Assembly: GCA_023078555.1 (NCBI GenBank) | Contig: CM041202.1 | Location: 2,476,022-2,540,021 of the forward strand | Origin: Ulva prolifera | Taxonomy: Eukaryota; Chlorophyta; Ulvophyceae; Ulvales; Ulvaceae | Length of the DNA stretch: 64,000 bases | Direction: 5' to 3' | Shown: positions 48,506-60,118 of the stretch, piece after piece | Position numbering within the stretch: the first letter of the stretch is position 1 | How the letters are laid out: each line of letters starts with the position of its first letter | The notes under the pieces: model-generated | What the model saw: only the letters and a program-made list of their open reading frames with translations | What the model was told of the DNA's origin: nothing | Database searches by the model: none | Position numbers and translations under genes: made by a program

Positions 48506-50478
48506 ATGGCTGACATAGACCATGGAGTCCATGCCCATCACCATTCGGTCCATGAACGTCACCCAGATGCTACTCCGCAAGCAGCTTTGGTTGTGTACTT
48601 GATCCTCGTAAGCCCTCGCCCTTCCTGATACTTGCGACGATCTTTGTAGACTGCTATCAGTCATGACAGGTTGATTCGGCTGGCATCCTGGCTGCTTGTA
48701 AGCTGCCGTAACCCCTCACTCCGTACTGCGTCCAGTTCACGCTTATCGGAGCACAGCTTGGCCTCGTATGGTGGAAGCACGCACATCAGCGATCTTATGA
48801 TCTGGTGCGGTCTCAGCTGCCCTGACAGTCGGTAGGACAAGCTGTGTATGTACAGCACAGGCAGCGGCACAGCTTTCACATGACCGTGCTCCCCATGCAG
48901 GTGTCTTTGATTGGTCTATGGCTGATTCCTGGATTTGTTTCGATTCATTACGTCTGGTGGCCATTCCTGGTGGTGCGCACGGCTCCCGAAACGTCAATTG
49001 CCATGCCTGACTGCACAGTGTGGCAACATGTAGCTTCAATGCCTTGTTCAGTCCTGATGATCGGAGCCGTCAATGTACCAGTGGATTCGGCTATGTAATC
49101 ATGCATACATACATAGCGTGTCTTTCACTTGGTATAGTTCGCAAGAACTCGTAATACTTGCTTGCTTCTAAAACAGTGGCAATTAGTCGATCGTCCCCGC
49201 AAGACTACCTTGCCAAGGCAATGTGCAGATCTCACTTCCACAGCGGTGCCCTATGACTGATGGAGACTTCTTGAAATTCCTTCAGCTCACTGCCAAATAA
49301 GCTGGTATCATCCAGATGCTGAGATCACTGTGTTCGTGCAGAGTTGGTGTTTGTTCTCAATCGTTACACTCTATGTCTTTTATCTGTGCTTGAGAAGCAA
49401 CAAACTTGATCCAAGCACACCACGATTGGTGTTTACTTGGTTTCTGTACAGCCACAACTTCTGCATTGCTATCGGGGCTGCGGGCTATGCGCTCTTCCTG
49501 CTGGAGCTCTTTGGAGCCTCCCCAGTGGTCTGGTTCTTGTTCGGGAAGGGTGCTTCTTTCAATCTGCTCTTCTATGGACTGTACTTTGGCGTCCTTGGCC
49601 GTGACACTGCCGAGGTTGCATCGACCGGTCTGGTGCGGCACTGCCTCTCTTTCTTGAACATGATCCGGCAGACAGTGTTCTCTCACAGATAAACATGAAT
49701 TTGTACCTTTGCTTTCTCTGCCTCAATGCTGCTGCTGGCCCAGTTGCCATCCGACTGATGTCTCGATAATGCAGTATATTCATATAGCTCACGAACTGCC
49801 TTGTGCATCTTTAAGTTTGCCACCGGCAGTGTGACTGCCAAAACAGGAAGCATGCCATATCATTTCTGCAGTCATTGATCCTCCTGCACGTCCTGCAAGG
49901 CGGCCAGAGCTGAACTGTCACAGGCGCAGTAGCGGCCCTACTGATCAGCGTGCACTTGCCTCGCCCTAATGAGCTGGCGCATGCAGGCAGCGACGATGGC
50001 ATTCGGGCGGAAGCTCTCCGTCAACCCTCACGTCTGCGGCCTGTGCGACCGACCCCTCAAGGACGATTCCCACCTCGGCGGCGAGAAGCCCGCCGAGCCC
50101 ACCATCCAGCTGCCCTGCAAGCACCTCTTCCACGAGCTCTGCATCAAGGGCTGGACGATGGTCGGCAAGAAGGACACGTGCCCGACGTGCATGGAGAAGA
50201 CCGACCTGAAGGCGCTGTACGCGGACCGGCCGTGGGAGACGCGGAACCTGCAGTGGAACGGCATGCTTGACTTTGTGAGGTACATGGTGGTCTGGGTGCC
50301 GGTCATCCTGACGTCGCTGCACCTGTTCCTGCACGTGTTGCACTTAGACCTGCCGGTGGAGGCGCCGCCAGGCACCGAGGCGGGGTCCGGGACGGCACCG
50401 CCACACCTACCGATGCCCCCGCTCCCGCCACCTCCGCCGCTCACGCCACCGGACTTGCTACCGCCTCCGGCGGTGTAG
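48506..50478 (+). CDS. RNF121: Membrane RING-type E3 ubiquitin ligase, RNF121/RNF175-like
   Basis: Five phase-0 exons, 48506-48607, 48736-48804, 48901-48972, 49342-49632 and 49987-50478, give 341 aa. The first three are too short to notice alone but match RNF121 in order: MADIDHGVHAHHH...LVVYLIL, then GLVWWKHAHQRSYDL, then GLWLIPGFVSIHYVWWPFLV. Exon 4 has STPRLVFTWFLYSHNF, GAAGYALFLLELFG and LLFYGLYFGVLGRD, the remaining membrane spans. The RING-H2 is C195, C198, C222, H224, H227, C230, C243 and C246. After it come RNLQWNGMLDFVRYMVVW and a last hydrophobic span. RNF121 acts at the ER/Golgi in quality control of membrane proteins. The proline-rich C-terminal tail of about 40 residues is not in the animal protein as I remember it. 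TGTAA follows at 50589. Confidence 0.88.
49015..49100 (+). repeat. SINE 3'-end fragment, divergent
   Basis: ggagccgtcaatgtaccagt followed by ggattcggctatgtaat aligns with the SINE 3' region. It is located in RNF121 intron 3. Confidence 0.45.
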
Positions 50479-51948
50479 CGCAACGTTGTCTGCGTGCATA
50501 TGGTGGCCCCACAGGACATTCTGTGGAGCTGCATCGGCAACGACCACCGAAATCCCTGCGTAGACCTTCCAGATTTCGATTGCAAGGATGTAACACGTTG
50601 TTCTGCTCCGATGGCATGTGGGGCGCAACACCTGTGACCGTATCAGTGCCCTGGGAGAATCGTCGGCCTTTGCAAATCAGCGATCGAATTTTATGCTCTC
50701 CTTTTTGAGACCGTCAATGCAGTCCGTTCCTCATGATGCGGCAGCTCATCTAGTACCGCTGCATGTTCCTGGAATCTTGCATGGTGCCTGCAATTGTAGC
50801 AACACCCTGAAGGTACGGTCTCACAGCTGTCATGCATGCTTTGACACCACACCCATAGCAGTGGTGGTGACTGCACACATGTGCAAAAGACCATGAACAT
50901 AAAATTTATTTTTTTTAAATTGTATTGATTGACTGCAGAGTGACTTCACTCACTGCCATGGTGGCGGATTCCCACTCTACTTCCTGGACAAGTGTGCCCT
51001 CTGCCCTCACTGTAGCATGTGTCCCGGATCGAGGCAGTGCTGTGGGTTGAACAGTGACCCTTCCACGTTGCAGCTGGCCAGGAGACAGATCCAGGCACTA
51101 TTGCATCTCGACACGCAGACTTACAAGCGCACATGAAACAGATTATATTCCACACCAAGGCCCTTGAGTTCTCTGGCACCCTGATGGCCATCATGCATGC
51201 CCGCGCAGAGCCACCTGATATATTGATGAAAACAAGAGGGAGCGGGATACCAGGCGCTGTGCATCTCCGTCTGGTGCGGCAGATCCGGGGCAGGTGCACG
51301 CGTGCTGGCACTTTCTGTTGTATATTGACAGGCTCAGTACTTCCTAGCCGGAATTGTCACAACCACTCACAACACAACCTTCCAGAGGTGTACAGTTATG
51401 AGGTCTACAACGATTTACTTGTGGCCATAGCAGGACAAATCCTCTGTACAGCCCACCAAATGCACGACAAGCAAAGCAACTTCACCCCGTGACTTTGTCT
51501 GAATCTGGCTAGCTGGGGCTGAGGAGCAACCAGGATTCTATGCTCGGTATCACATCACATTGTACATCGGCGTTTTACAAAATTGAGGTGTAACGCCGTC
51601 CAAGAATCATTCTGTTGCAACCAAGCTGTACAAGTGCCCAACGACTCACACTACCCAAGAGCCCATACACAAGCACCCAGCCTGATCCTCTCCAGCCCTG
51701 TGCACCCTGCACAGAGCCGGGCCAGCACTCACGAAGGCCCGGCCACATTTGCCAGCGCCGCAGCCCACAAACGCTCTCGTACGCCCTAGCAGCGCACTCC
51801 CACTACACGCACACCCCCCACTGCATCTGCGGTCCCAACCCCCGCCCAGCCACGCTGCTGCTCCAGCAGGCCCGCAGCAGCGCTCCGCCCTCAGCGGCCA
51901 GGACCACAGTCCAACATCTACAACCTCAGCTCACCGGCGCATGCGCGC
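50479..51948. other. Convergent spacer RNF121 / FAD2
   Basis: 1.5 kb. It contains the RNF121 TGTAA at 50589 and an A/T-rich run near 50905. No gene is recognised. Confidence 0.45.
50589..50593 (+). terminator. TGTAA poly(A) signal of RNF121
   Basis: TGTAA lies 111 bases after the TAG stop. Confidence 0.6.
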
Positions 51949-53604
51949 TCAGTTCTTCTCCACTGCAACGCCAGTGGCGTCCTCCTTCAGCGACGTGTTG
52001 AACACCCACGCGCCCATTGCCCCGGGCTTCTTCTCGACCGCAACGCAGTGCGTCGACACGCGCCAGAGCGCCTCATGAATCGGCGTTGGGTCGTACAGGT
52101 AGAGGTCCGGGAAGGCCTTCTTGATCGCCTCTGTCGCCTCCCAGGCGTTGTAGTGCGGGATCTCGTGGTTGATGTGGTGCACGACATGCGTCGAGCCGAT
52201 GCCGTGGTGCAGGAAGTTGAGGACCGGGCCGTACGGGCGGTCGATCGTCATGAAGGTGCCCTTCGACCACGTCCAGCTCGCCTTATCAAAGTGCGGCACG
52301 TCCACGTCGGTGTGCTGCAGCCATGTGTACAGAACGAGCCACATGTTGGTGAAGGCGAGCGGCAGGAAGTAGAGGAGGGCGGGCGCCTGCCAGCCGGCAA
52401 TTGCGCCCCAGGCGCCGAGGCCGCCGAGCATCGCGGCGATGCCGTAGTCTGACCAGTATACCTGCATGGCGGCCTTGCTGGATGTGACACCATATGCGGT
52501 GGGGGAGGGCTGGCCTATATGGCTCCCCGCGGCTATGCGTGCTGCTGGTCAACCAGACAGGGGGTGCAGCAATCGCGATTGCAGCAATCAGCATGCAGTT
52601 CCACGGCTGCCACATCATAAAGTTAGTTATCCAGATGCGGCCGACCAGCCAGTGTATCAAAAATGTACACTGTAGATTTTGCTGCTGTGGGGTCTGGGTG
52701 CTGGGGCAGGTGTCAAGCACTTGCAGTCAAAGACTGTCGTCTTGAATGCAGGTTCATGAAATGCACGGCTGTGAGGAGCCATACCTTCTCTGCGAACCTG
52801 CCTGGGAATAGGGCATTCTTGCCTGTGGCACCTTTTGTTGGCAAGAAATGGTTGGTCTTGCCTCGGACTGGTCCACCGGTTGACCCCGCAAGGAGGTACG
52901 CTGGCCAACCAAACACAAGATGCGACCAAAGGCGGTTGAATCCGAACTTGATACGGCCATTTGAGCCCTCTGCGAAGTATCGGCGGCGCTTTGCCAATTT
53001 GGCTTCCCCGATTGTGTATAGCTCTGGGTCATCAGTCACGGCATAGGGCACATGTGTCTCACCCTCTGACAGGTGGTTAGTGCGTGCATGGTGCACAGCA
53101 TGGGACCGCTGCCACGAGTAGTAAGGGACTAGGAGCAGGGTGTGGAAGATGTAGCCGACAGTGTTCTGCAGCTTGACGTTGTCTGAGAAAGCCCTGTGGC
53201 CACACTCATGCGCAACTACCCACATGCCTGTGGCAGCAGTTCCTGCAAGTTAAACTGACTCAGCGCTGCATGTTTGTGCTTTGGAAGGGAGGCTACACCG
53301 AGCGAGCAGTGCGATGCGTCCTGCCCTCTGTTGCTGGAACCAGATTCAGCGTGAACACGAAGCATCTGGACGCACCTGTCACTGCACCGTACACCAGCCA
53401 GATTGGCGCCCATGCCCAGGACATCGGGATGTACGTGCCTGCCGCTACGCACAGTGCGGTGATAGCAGCGGCCGAGGCTGCGTACATCATCGACTTGGCT
53501 GTGTCTCGCTTCAAGAGGTGATCAGGGATGGCAGCGAAGACTTCCTGCTTCGTGGGCCACTGTTTCGATCCTTGCAGGGCCTTGCCTTGCAGCCCAGACA
53601 GCAT
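51949..53604 (-). CDS. FAD2: Delta-12 (omega-6) fatty acid desaturase, FAD2-type
   Basis: Exons 53604-53376, 53227-52785 and 52461-51949 give 394 aa from the first in-frame ATG (Arabidopsis FAD2 has 383). The three histidine boxes that bind the di-iron centre are HECGH (83-87), HAVHH (119-123) and HVVHH (316-320). FAD2-like context includes GMWVVAHECGHRAFSD, LLLVPYYSWQRSHAVHH, LQHTDVDVPHFD, TIDRPYGPVLNFLHH and HYNAWEATEAIKKAFPD. It inserts a delta-12 double bond into oleoyl lipids in the ER, using cytochrome b5. The sequence lacks an obvious plastid transit peptide. The start is uncertain: the frame stays open upstream to about 53723, and a further 5' exon could add the roughly 20 residues by which the N-terminus is short. 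The last intron's acceptor ends in catgcag. Confidence 0.87.
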
Positions 53605-54689
53605 GACCTCGTCACCGTAGACGACATCGGGCTCTGCTGCAGCTGTGGGCGAAGACACATCCACTGCCGCAGCCCTCGCTGCAACCGAGCGAGTTCCTGC
53701 AGCACATCTGTACTGAGCGGGTCGTACCTAGAGCGACGCAGCGACTAAAATAGTAGTGCTGCGCTGGCGTGCCATGTGTACACGGCATGGGCAGCTCAAA
53801 CACCGCAAATGACCAAAGCAACACAGCAGAGACGCCAAGGAGTTACCGATAGACTGATTGGCAACGTGGCTTATCTGTCATTGAAGTGAGGTGTATGTGA
53901 GGCGCCAAAGAGGCAACCGAGTTCTGGTGTCTACTTCAATCGCACGCCGAATTTGCAATAGGACGGACGCGCAGTCTGCAAAGCTCGTGATATAGACATG
54001 TCCAATTCAAACTTCGCTTCCCGCTTCATCTGTGGAGCTCTGCCCAGTTCAGTGCAAGCATGGTGCGCACCGCGGTAGTGGGCGGAGCCTCGCACACGAA
54101 CGCTGATTGCGCCTACGCAAGTTGTGCTCATTATGGAGAAGGTTGGCGCGAAAGGGGGGTCGTGTGCGTGTGTATGTATCACACGGAAGGTCGAGAAGCA
54201 GTCAAGATGAAAACAAGGACTCCTCCACGAGAGCACTCACGCAAAGCCTGGTGCCGTCCACTTGTTGGAAATTGGTTTTAAACACAATTTTGGTGCTTCG
54301 GCGTGGCTCGCACAGGTCCCAACTGCCTTCCTGTGCTGATGCGATTGTTGCTGATCATGAGGTGGCCGGGTCTGCCACATAGCAATGCTGGATCCCGCGC
54401 TTCGACCTCACTATTATAGGGCGTTCACTACCCAAGTAGACCAAAACTCAGCCCACAAACCCCATGTATTTCTCCCATTCACGTAGCAGCGGGAGTACCC
54501 GTAGCCACCATCAAAATTTCGGCGTGGCAGATCAGCACTTGAGCACTGGGCCCAGCTGAATTGCGCATACTATTTAAGCTCGCGATGCTGCTCCACAACC
54601 GTAATCACGCAGGGTGATTTTACCTGCTCCGCGATCGTAATTCGCCAGGGTATTTTGCCGAAGCTCACGACCCAGTCGATCAAGCCAAA
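53605..54689. promoter_or_regulatory. Divergent promoter region FAD2 / YVH1-HAD
   Basis: About 1.1 kb between the assumed starts. It may contain an unseen first exon of FAD2. No repeated motif was noted. Confidence 0.4.
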
Positions 54690-57600
54690 ATGGCACCCTC
54701 CGACAAGATCCAGCAGCAAGTCACTGCTTCATTGTATCTAGGCGATGTCAACGCCGCAACTTCGCCGACGCTGGTGGAACAGGGTTTCACACACGTTGTG
54801 GTGCGTTCAACGGCGCCGCACCGCTGCCCAGCAGACCTGACGGGTATCTGTAATAGGTCTTCTAATCGTTTGCGAAACACTTTGGCTGCTTCTTATACAG
54901 GTGACTTATCCTGCAGAGCGTGGTTGACTTCGATGTGAACGTTCCACGCGACGTTGAACAGCATGTGATCAGCGTCCTTGACCAAGAGGATGCAAACCTG
55001 CTGGACTGCCTCGAAGATGCGGTGGATTTCATTGAAGAGGCCATCGACGACGATGGGAAGGTGCTGGTGCACTGCGTCTCCGGCGTCTCACGAAGCGCTG
55101 CCGTTGTTGTCGCATACATGTGTTACAGCATGGGCCTGTCCGTTACCGAGGCCATGGAGATTCTTAAACTGAGCTGTCCGCAAGTCAGCCCAAATGAAGG
55201 CTTTCTTCGACAACTTGCTCTGTTTGCAGAAATGGGGTGCGGCCATCTCCACGTGCCCCGTTTCTGTCGTGAGTGCCTGCCCAACCCTAGGCAGACGTTG
55301 CTCTAGCTTGAGCAGAAGTTGCACAGGCTTGCCGTCCCAGTCTAAACCGTGGTCATCACCAAATTGCACACATGAAGAGTGTAGCGCTGCAGGCATGAGG
55401 TGGATGAAGACAACGAGGCGTACAAGCGATTCAAGCTCATACAGCGGGCTGCTGAATGGGAGGAGACAGGGCAGTATGTTGACAGTGACACATTGGCACA
55501 GCCTGAAGACCATACAGACACATCAAGCGGCTCATCTGGCCCCCAGGTTTGTGTCCCTAACATCACCTGTACTCCCAGATTTATCAGCATCCCGCGTGCT
55601 GTTGCATTGCCTGCAGATACTCCAGATGCATGACCATGTATCTAGCCAAGGTTCCAGCGGCACGACCACATCTCTCCTCTGCAGGGGCCAAAGTTCCGCT
55701 GCCGCAAGTGCCGAACACTGCTCGTGACCTCTCGCAACATCATCACTGTCCCAGACGATCCCGGCGGGATCGCCTCCTTCTCATTCCGGCGCAGGACCGA
55801 CACTGCGGGCAAGGCCGCCCTGGCAGCTGAATCCGGCTCCCTCTTCATCGAACCCATGCGCTGGATGTCGGGCATCCATGCACCCTCCGGCAAACTCTAC
55901 TGCCCGAGGTATACCCCCATCTCTACTTCTCTCTTCTCTAACTACGCACACTTCACAGGTGCCCGCATGTGGGGATAGCCATGCCGCCCGCAATCCCGCG
56001 GCGCATGGGCGTATGTTTTCCGTGCATTTTCAAGTCACCTGTTCCAAGTGGTGCATTCACAACGGTTCGCTGGGACCCCCCCCCGCGCGGCACACGCCTC
56101 TGTGCTGAAGTGTGGTATCTGTTGTGCAGCTGTAACGCAAAGGTGGGCCAATGGTGCTGGCACGGCATGCAGGCGCCGAACGGCGCCTGGGTGACTCCCG
56201 CATTCGCCCTGAGCCGCTCCAAACTCGACGAGCTCCGGCCGTTCCCAGCTTCTGCAGCACTCCCCCTTGCACCAGACAGTGCTCCAGCACCCCCTTCACA
56301 ACCCCCACACCCCCTAGCCACCGCCTCACAGCAGGCAACAGCAAGCCGGGACGCGGCTGCACAGCCGGCGCAGGACCTTCACTGCGGCGGTGCGGCAGCG
56401 GAAGATCCGAGTGCAAGAGGAGGTGCGGAGGCTGCAGGGGGTCCCTGCAAGGCGGCGTGGTTCACGCATGTCGTGTTTGACTGCGACGGGGTGCTCGTGG
56501 ACTCTGAGCGGGCGTCGTGCGAGGCTCTGCGAAGGGCCGTGCTGGAGGTAACAGGTGTGATCGACTCTAGAGCTGCTCCGTTCCGCACGTTCTCGCTAAT
56601 CCTCTGTGTGGCAGCCAGGCTGCCGTGGGATCTTGCGGTTTACTGTTGCTTGTCTGCCGGTGAAGCGTATGTGTCTACAAGGGTGCTCCTCCGTACTTGC
56701 TGCAGCCACTCCTGCTGACGAGACCTATATGCGCCCAACAACGACTGTCGGTGTTCCTCCTGGGTGGGCTCCGCCTGCCCGAGGACCGAGCACTGCCGAT
56801 ATCCTGCTCCCTGCGTCGTGTACCATCCACACACCCCCGCACTGACAGCGACATGCACTGCCGAACATGGTTTTATCACTGCAATCTTCAGCAATCCTGC
56901 AGTGAAGGTTGCTCCTTGCGCATGGCTGAATGCGCACGTTTCACTGCAGGTGTCTCGGTGCCTGGGACGTTTCCGGAGGACTTCTACCCCGTCATCGGCA
57001 TGTCGGTGCTGTCATGCGTGGAGTACTACAACCGCACGCATGGGCCCGGGACGTGGGACGCTGCTGACGTGGCGCGGCGGGTCGGCGCTGCCAAGGAGGG
57101 CCACTACCAGGAGCTCACGGCGGCGGGCATCGCGGCGATGCAGGGTGTGCATGCGATGGTGAAGGAGCTCCAGTCGCTGGGAGTCCGATTCGCGATCGCG
57201 TCTTCAGGTGTGGAATGTAGGCTTTGTGTATTGTTGCGGGGCTCAAGTAGGGATGTGCACTATTCGTAGATGTCTGTCTTATTTGGCAGTTAAACCATTG
57301 CCGGCTATCATTCCAGCTGCTCCTGTGGCTGTGTTTGTTGCTTGGTCAACGTGATTGTGAGCTTTATCATCCGTTCTGTTTGATTCTGCGCATGTGCATG
57401 TGTGTCTGCTCCAGCCCGCCCATTCCTGCGCGCCGCAAGCTGAAACATTACCGGGCGGGAATGCTGCAGGGTCACCCGAGAAGATCCGGCACAACCTGTC
57501 TGCTGCGGGCCTGCTGCCGCTGTTCCAGCCGGGCCTCATCGTGTCGGCGCACAACGTCGCGCGGGGCAAGCCGGCGCCGGACGTGTACCTCGAGGCGATG

Positions 57601-57795
57601 CGGCGGCTCGGCTGCGGCGATGCGCGGCGGGTGCTGGTGGTGGAGGACTCGGCGCATGGCCTGCAGGCCGCACGGGCTGCGGGCGCATTTGCGGTCGGGA
57701 TCACCAACACGCTGCCGGCGTCGGCGCTGGAGCCTGTTGCAGACGTCGTTGTTGGCAGCTTGTTGGAGGTGGATGTGGGCGGGCTGGTGCCTTGA
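54690..57795 (+). CDS. Fusion of YVH1/DUSP12 dual-specificity phosphatase with a HAD phosphatase
   Basis: Seven exons, 54690-54800, 54917-55236, 55393-55546, 55685-55908, 56130-56554, 56950-57207 and 57470-57795, join in frame into 605 aa. Residues 1-145 are a dual-specificity phosphatase with P-loop HCVSGVSRS (Cys90, Arg96). Residues 196-307 are the YVH1 zinc-binding region: C201/C204, IEPMRWM, C268/C271, GAWVTPAF. YVH1 works in 60S ribosome maturation. A Pro/Ala-rich linker (308-378) follows with no stop or splice site. Residues 379-605 are a complete beta-phosphoglucomutase-like HAD: DCDGVLVDSE (Asp387, Asp389), IASSG, RGKPAPD (Lys531) and VVEDSAHGLQAARAAG. Exon 5 alone encodes the end of YVH1, the linker and HAD motif I, so the fusion does not depend on splice prediction. 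The second Cys pair of the human zinc region (CSCGRW) is replaced by APNGAW. TGTAA lies at 57898. Confidence 0.9.
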
Positions 57796-57897
57796 GGTGC
57801 TGCCGTTGTGCATAGGTCAACAGGATGGGCGTTGCTGGATGCTGGGTGCCAAGACTAGCAAGAGCGTTCTTCAGTTGTGGTGGTGCTTTGAAGCGTT

Positions 57898-57902
57898 TGT
57901 AA
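57898..57902 (+). terminator. TGTAA poly(A) signal of the YVH1-HAD gene
   Basis: TGTAA lies 103 bases after the TGA stop. Confidence 0.6.
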
Positions 57903-58667
57903 AAGAATTACATTTTACGGTTGAAGCTCAGAGCAAGGAAGTGTGTGTTGTGATCACATGTGCTTGTATGGCTCATCATTGTGCTTGAAGAATGTACTCG
58001 CTTTCTTTGCAATGGTCGTGGGAGAGCTCTCCGGCATGTACGGATGTGTGAATAGCACAGTCTACGCAAATGGTGGACCTGCGAATGCGCAGGTGGCGAG
58101 ATGTAGTCGTAGTGTACCTGTACACGTCACACCGACCATGCATGGGCTGCTCAGTGGACGGGGGGGAGGTGGCATTGAAGCAAAGCCTGCACCTGTGCCT
58201 TCTTACCTGTGTGCCATTTGATTCGAACTGCGGATCCTGACTCCGGGTAGGGTGCTGGTAACGTAAAACGTGGCGACGGTGCTGTAAGGGCAGCATGGTG
58301 CTACTAGCACCTGCCTTTGAATCCTCCGCGGTATGTCCATTGCCGCAACCGCAGGCGAGACATCTCTATTTTCCAACAGGTGTCATCGTTGTGTTGGGAT
58401 GTGTTCTCTCTTCAGGTTCTACGACCCGTGCCGGTTGTGAAAACCAGGTAGGTGGCTGCGATATCGCGGGACGACGTATTTCCTCGGCACTGCGAAGATA
58501 AGTGCAGCCCGCCAAGCTTGTGCGAGCGAGCCTGGCGCTCCCGGAATCTCTTGGATACCAGGATATGGATGTTGTGCATGCGTGGAACGATGGCGTGCGC
58601 TTATGTCCAGCAATGACCTGTAGAACTGGGACGTACTGGCACGCTGTGCACCTGGCCCTTGCATGCG

Positions 58668-58750
58668 CATTGAACGACCTCCTTATCGAGACCCCCCGCG
58701 GCTGGGTCACAGCGTCATCCTTCGTACTTGGCGAACCGAGCATGACGGTG
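58668..58750 (+). repeat. Inverted repeat pair, left copy
   Basis: It begins near cgacctccttatcgagaccc and ends near cgaaccgagcatgacgg. The reverse complement occurs at 60045-60118. The plus frame reads DLLIETPRGWVTASSFVLGE, and the right copy's minus frame encodes the same peptide. Confidence 0.75.
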
Positions 58751-59240
58751 TCTCCGTCGGGCCAACAGCGCGCAGGCAACAACCCGTTGGGGCCCCATGG
58801 GGGCGCCTTTGCCATGGCTGCAACCACAAGCAAGTAGTACGTTGCTCATAGCGGATGTGACGTTGCATAGTTGACTAAATGAAGGCTGTGTTGCCGTGCT
58901 ATTTGCAACGGCATGTGCTGTCTCATCTTCCAGGCTGCGTATGCTCTTCAACAGAGCTGTGAGATACTCTAGACACACTCAAGTATGATTGAGTTATTGT
59001 CGGTCCAATGTTTAGCGAATAGCTGCGTACGAGCGGCAGTATCTCGATATAGTTGCGCTAGTGCTAACAGCAACGGTTGCCTTTCCTCAAGCCGGACAGC
59101 ATCGGCAGATATACGACATCGAGTAACGCCTTCATACATGTTATCCTTGCTGCATCACACGGGGCTTGTTGTATACCGATTGCCGCAGCCTGCGAGATAC
59201 TCCAGCCGCGAGATTGTAAATGCTTCATGTAACATAAGAC

Positions 59241-59242
<2 letters not shown>

Positions 59243-59287
<45 letters not shown>
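59243..59287. repeat. (TA)n microsatellite
   Basis: About 22 TA units in an otherwise unremarkable spacer. Confidence 0.95.
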
Positions 59288-59290
<3 letters not shown>

Positions 59291-60044
59291 CTCTGAAACA
59301 TCCTGAACTTTGTTATCATTGCTGCTCTTTTAGTTGTTGATATCATGGGTGATGTCCGCTGGTGACCACGTCTTGTTCGAGGTACTTACACGTAGGGCAA
59401 CAATGGCTCATGCCAACTATACGCTGCAATGGCCGATGAGACTATGAAGTTGGCAAGCAAAATCTCTGCCATATCACGGCTGCATTTGCGCTTGCTGAGC
59501 TGCGTAGAAGCGAAAACAAGCCTTTGTCAAGCAATCAATCTTTGTCTTGCAGCCCACGCCGGCCAGAAAGTGCAACACAAGCATAGACGTAATGCTGCAT
59601 GCCGCTTGGTTCAATGCCCCCAAAGATGAATCTAGCGAAATCGTAACAAGCAATCGTCTTGTGACGATGAGTTCAATGGATGGTAAGCATCGACTTTGAC
59701 TACGCAAGGCTGCGGGGCTGCAATGTACATGTGCGACGGTCCCTGGAAAGCATACGCAACGCAGAAAATCATGCAAAGATAAGTAGCTGTCAAGATACCC
59801 CGAACTGGTTACAGGATATCATTGTGTTTGAAAGCGGGCCGTTCCAGGCTGCAGGCTCCGCCGCTGAGGGCTCGGGGTTGCATTTGCTCGACCAATGCAG
59901 TCGCGCGGCGCTGACAACACCCGCATAGCAGTACGGATCGTTTGCGTTGCGTGTGACTTTAATTATTTCTGTAGCGCACAGCCACGGCGCCAGGGCCACC
60001 GCGATGGCGAGTCGAAACTGCGCGCGAGGCCATGCCGTCATGCT

Positions 60045-60118
60045 CGGTTCGCCAAGTACGAAGGATGACGCCGTGACCCATCCGCGGGGGGTCTCGATAA
60101 GGAGGTCGCGCATTGAAT
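60045..60118 (-). repeat. Inverted repeat pair, right copy
   Basis: Reverse complement of 58668-58750 with two visible substitutions. In the shared reading frame both are third-position and synonymous (ggc/gga and aca/acg). Confidence 0.75.

Noticed and set aside
58215..58300. tRNA-like gttcgaatc on the minus strand
   Set aside because: The nine-base match is not supported by pairing T, D or acceptor stems.
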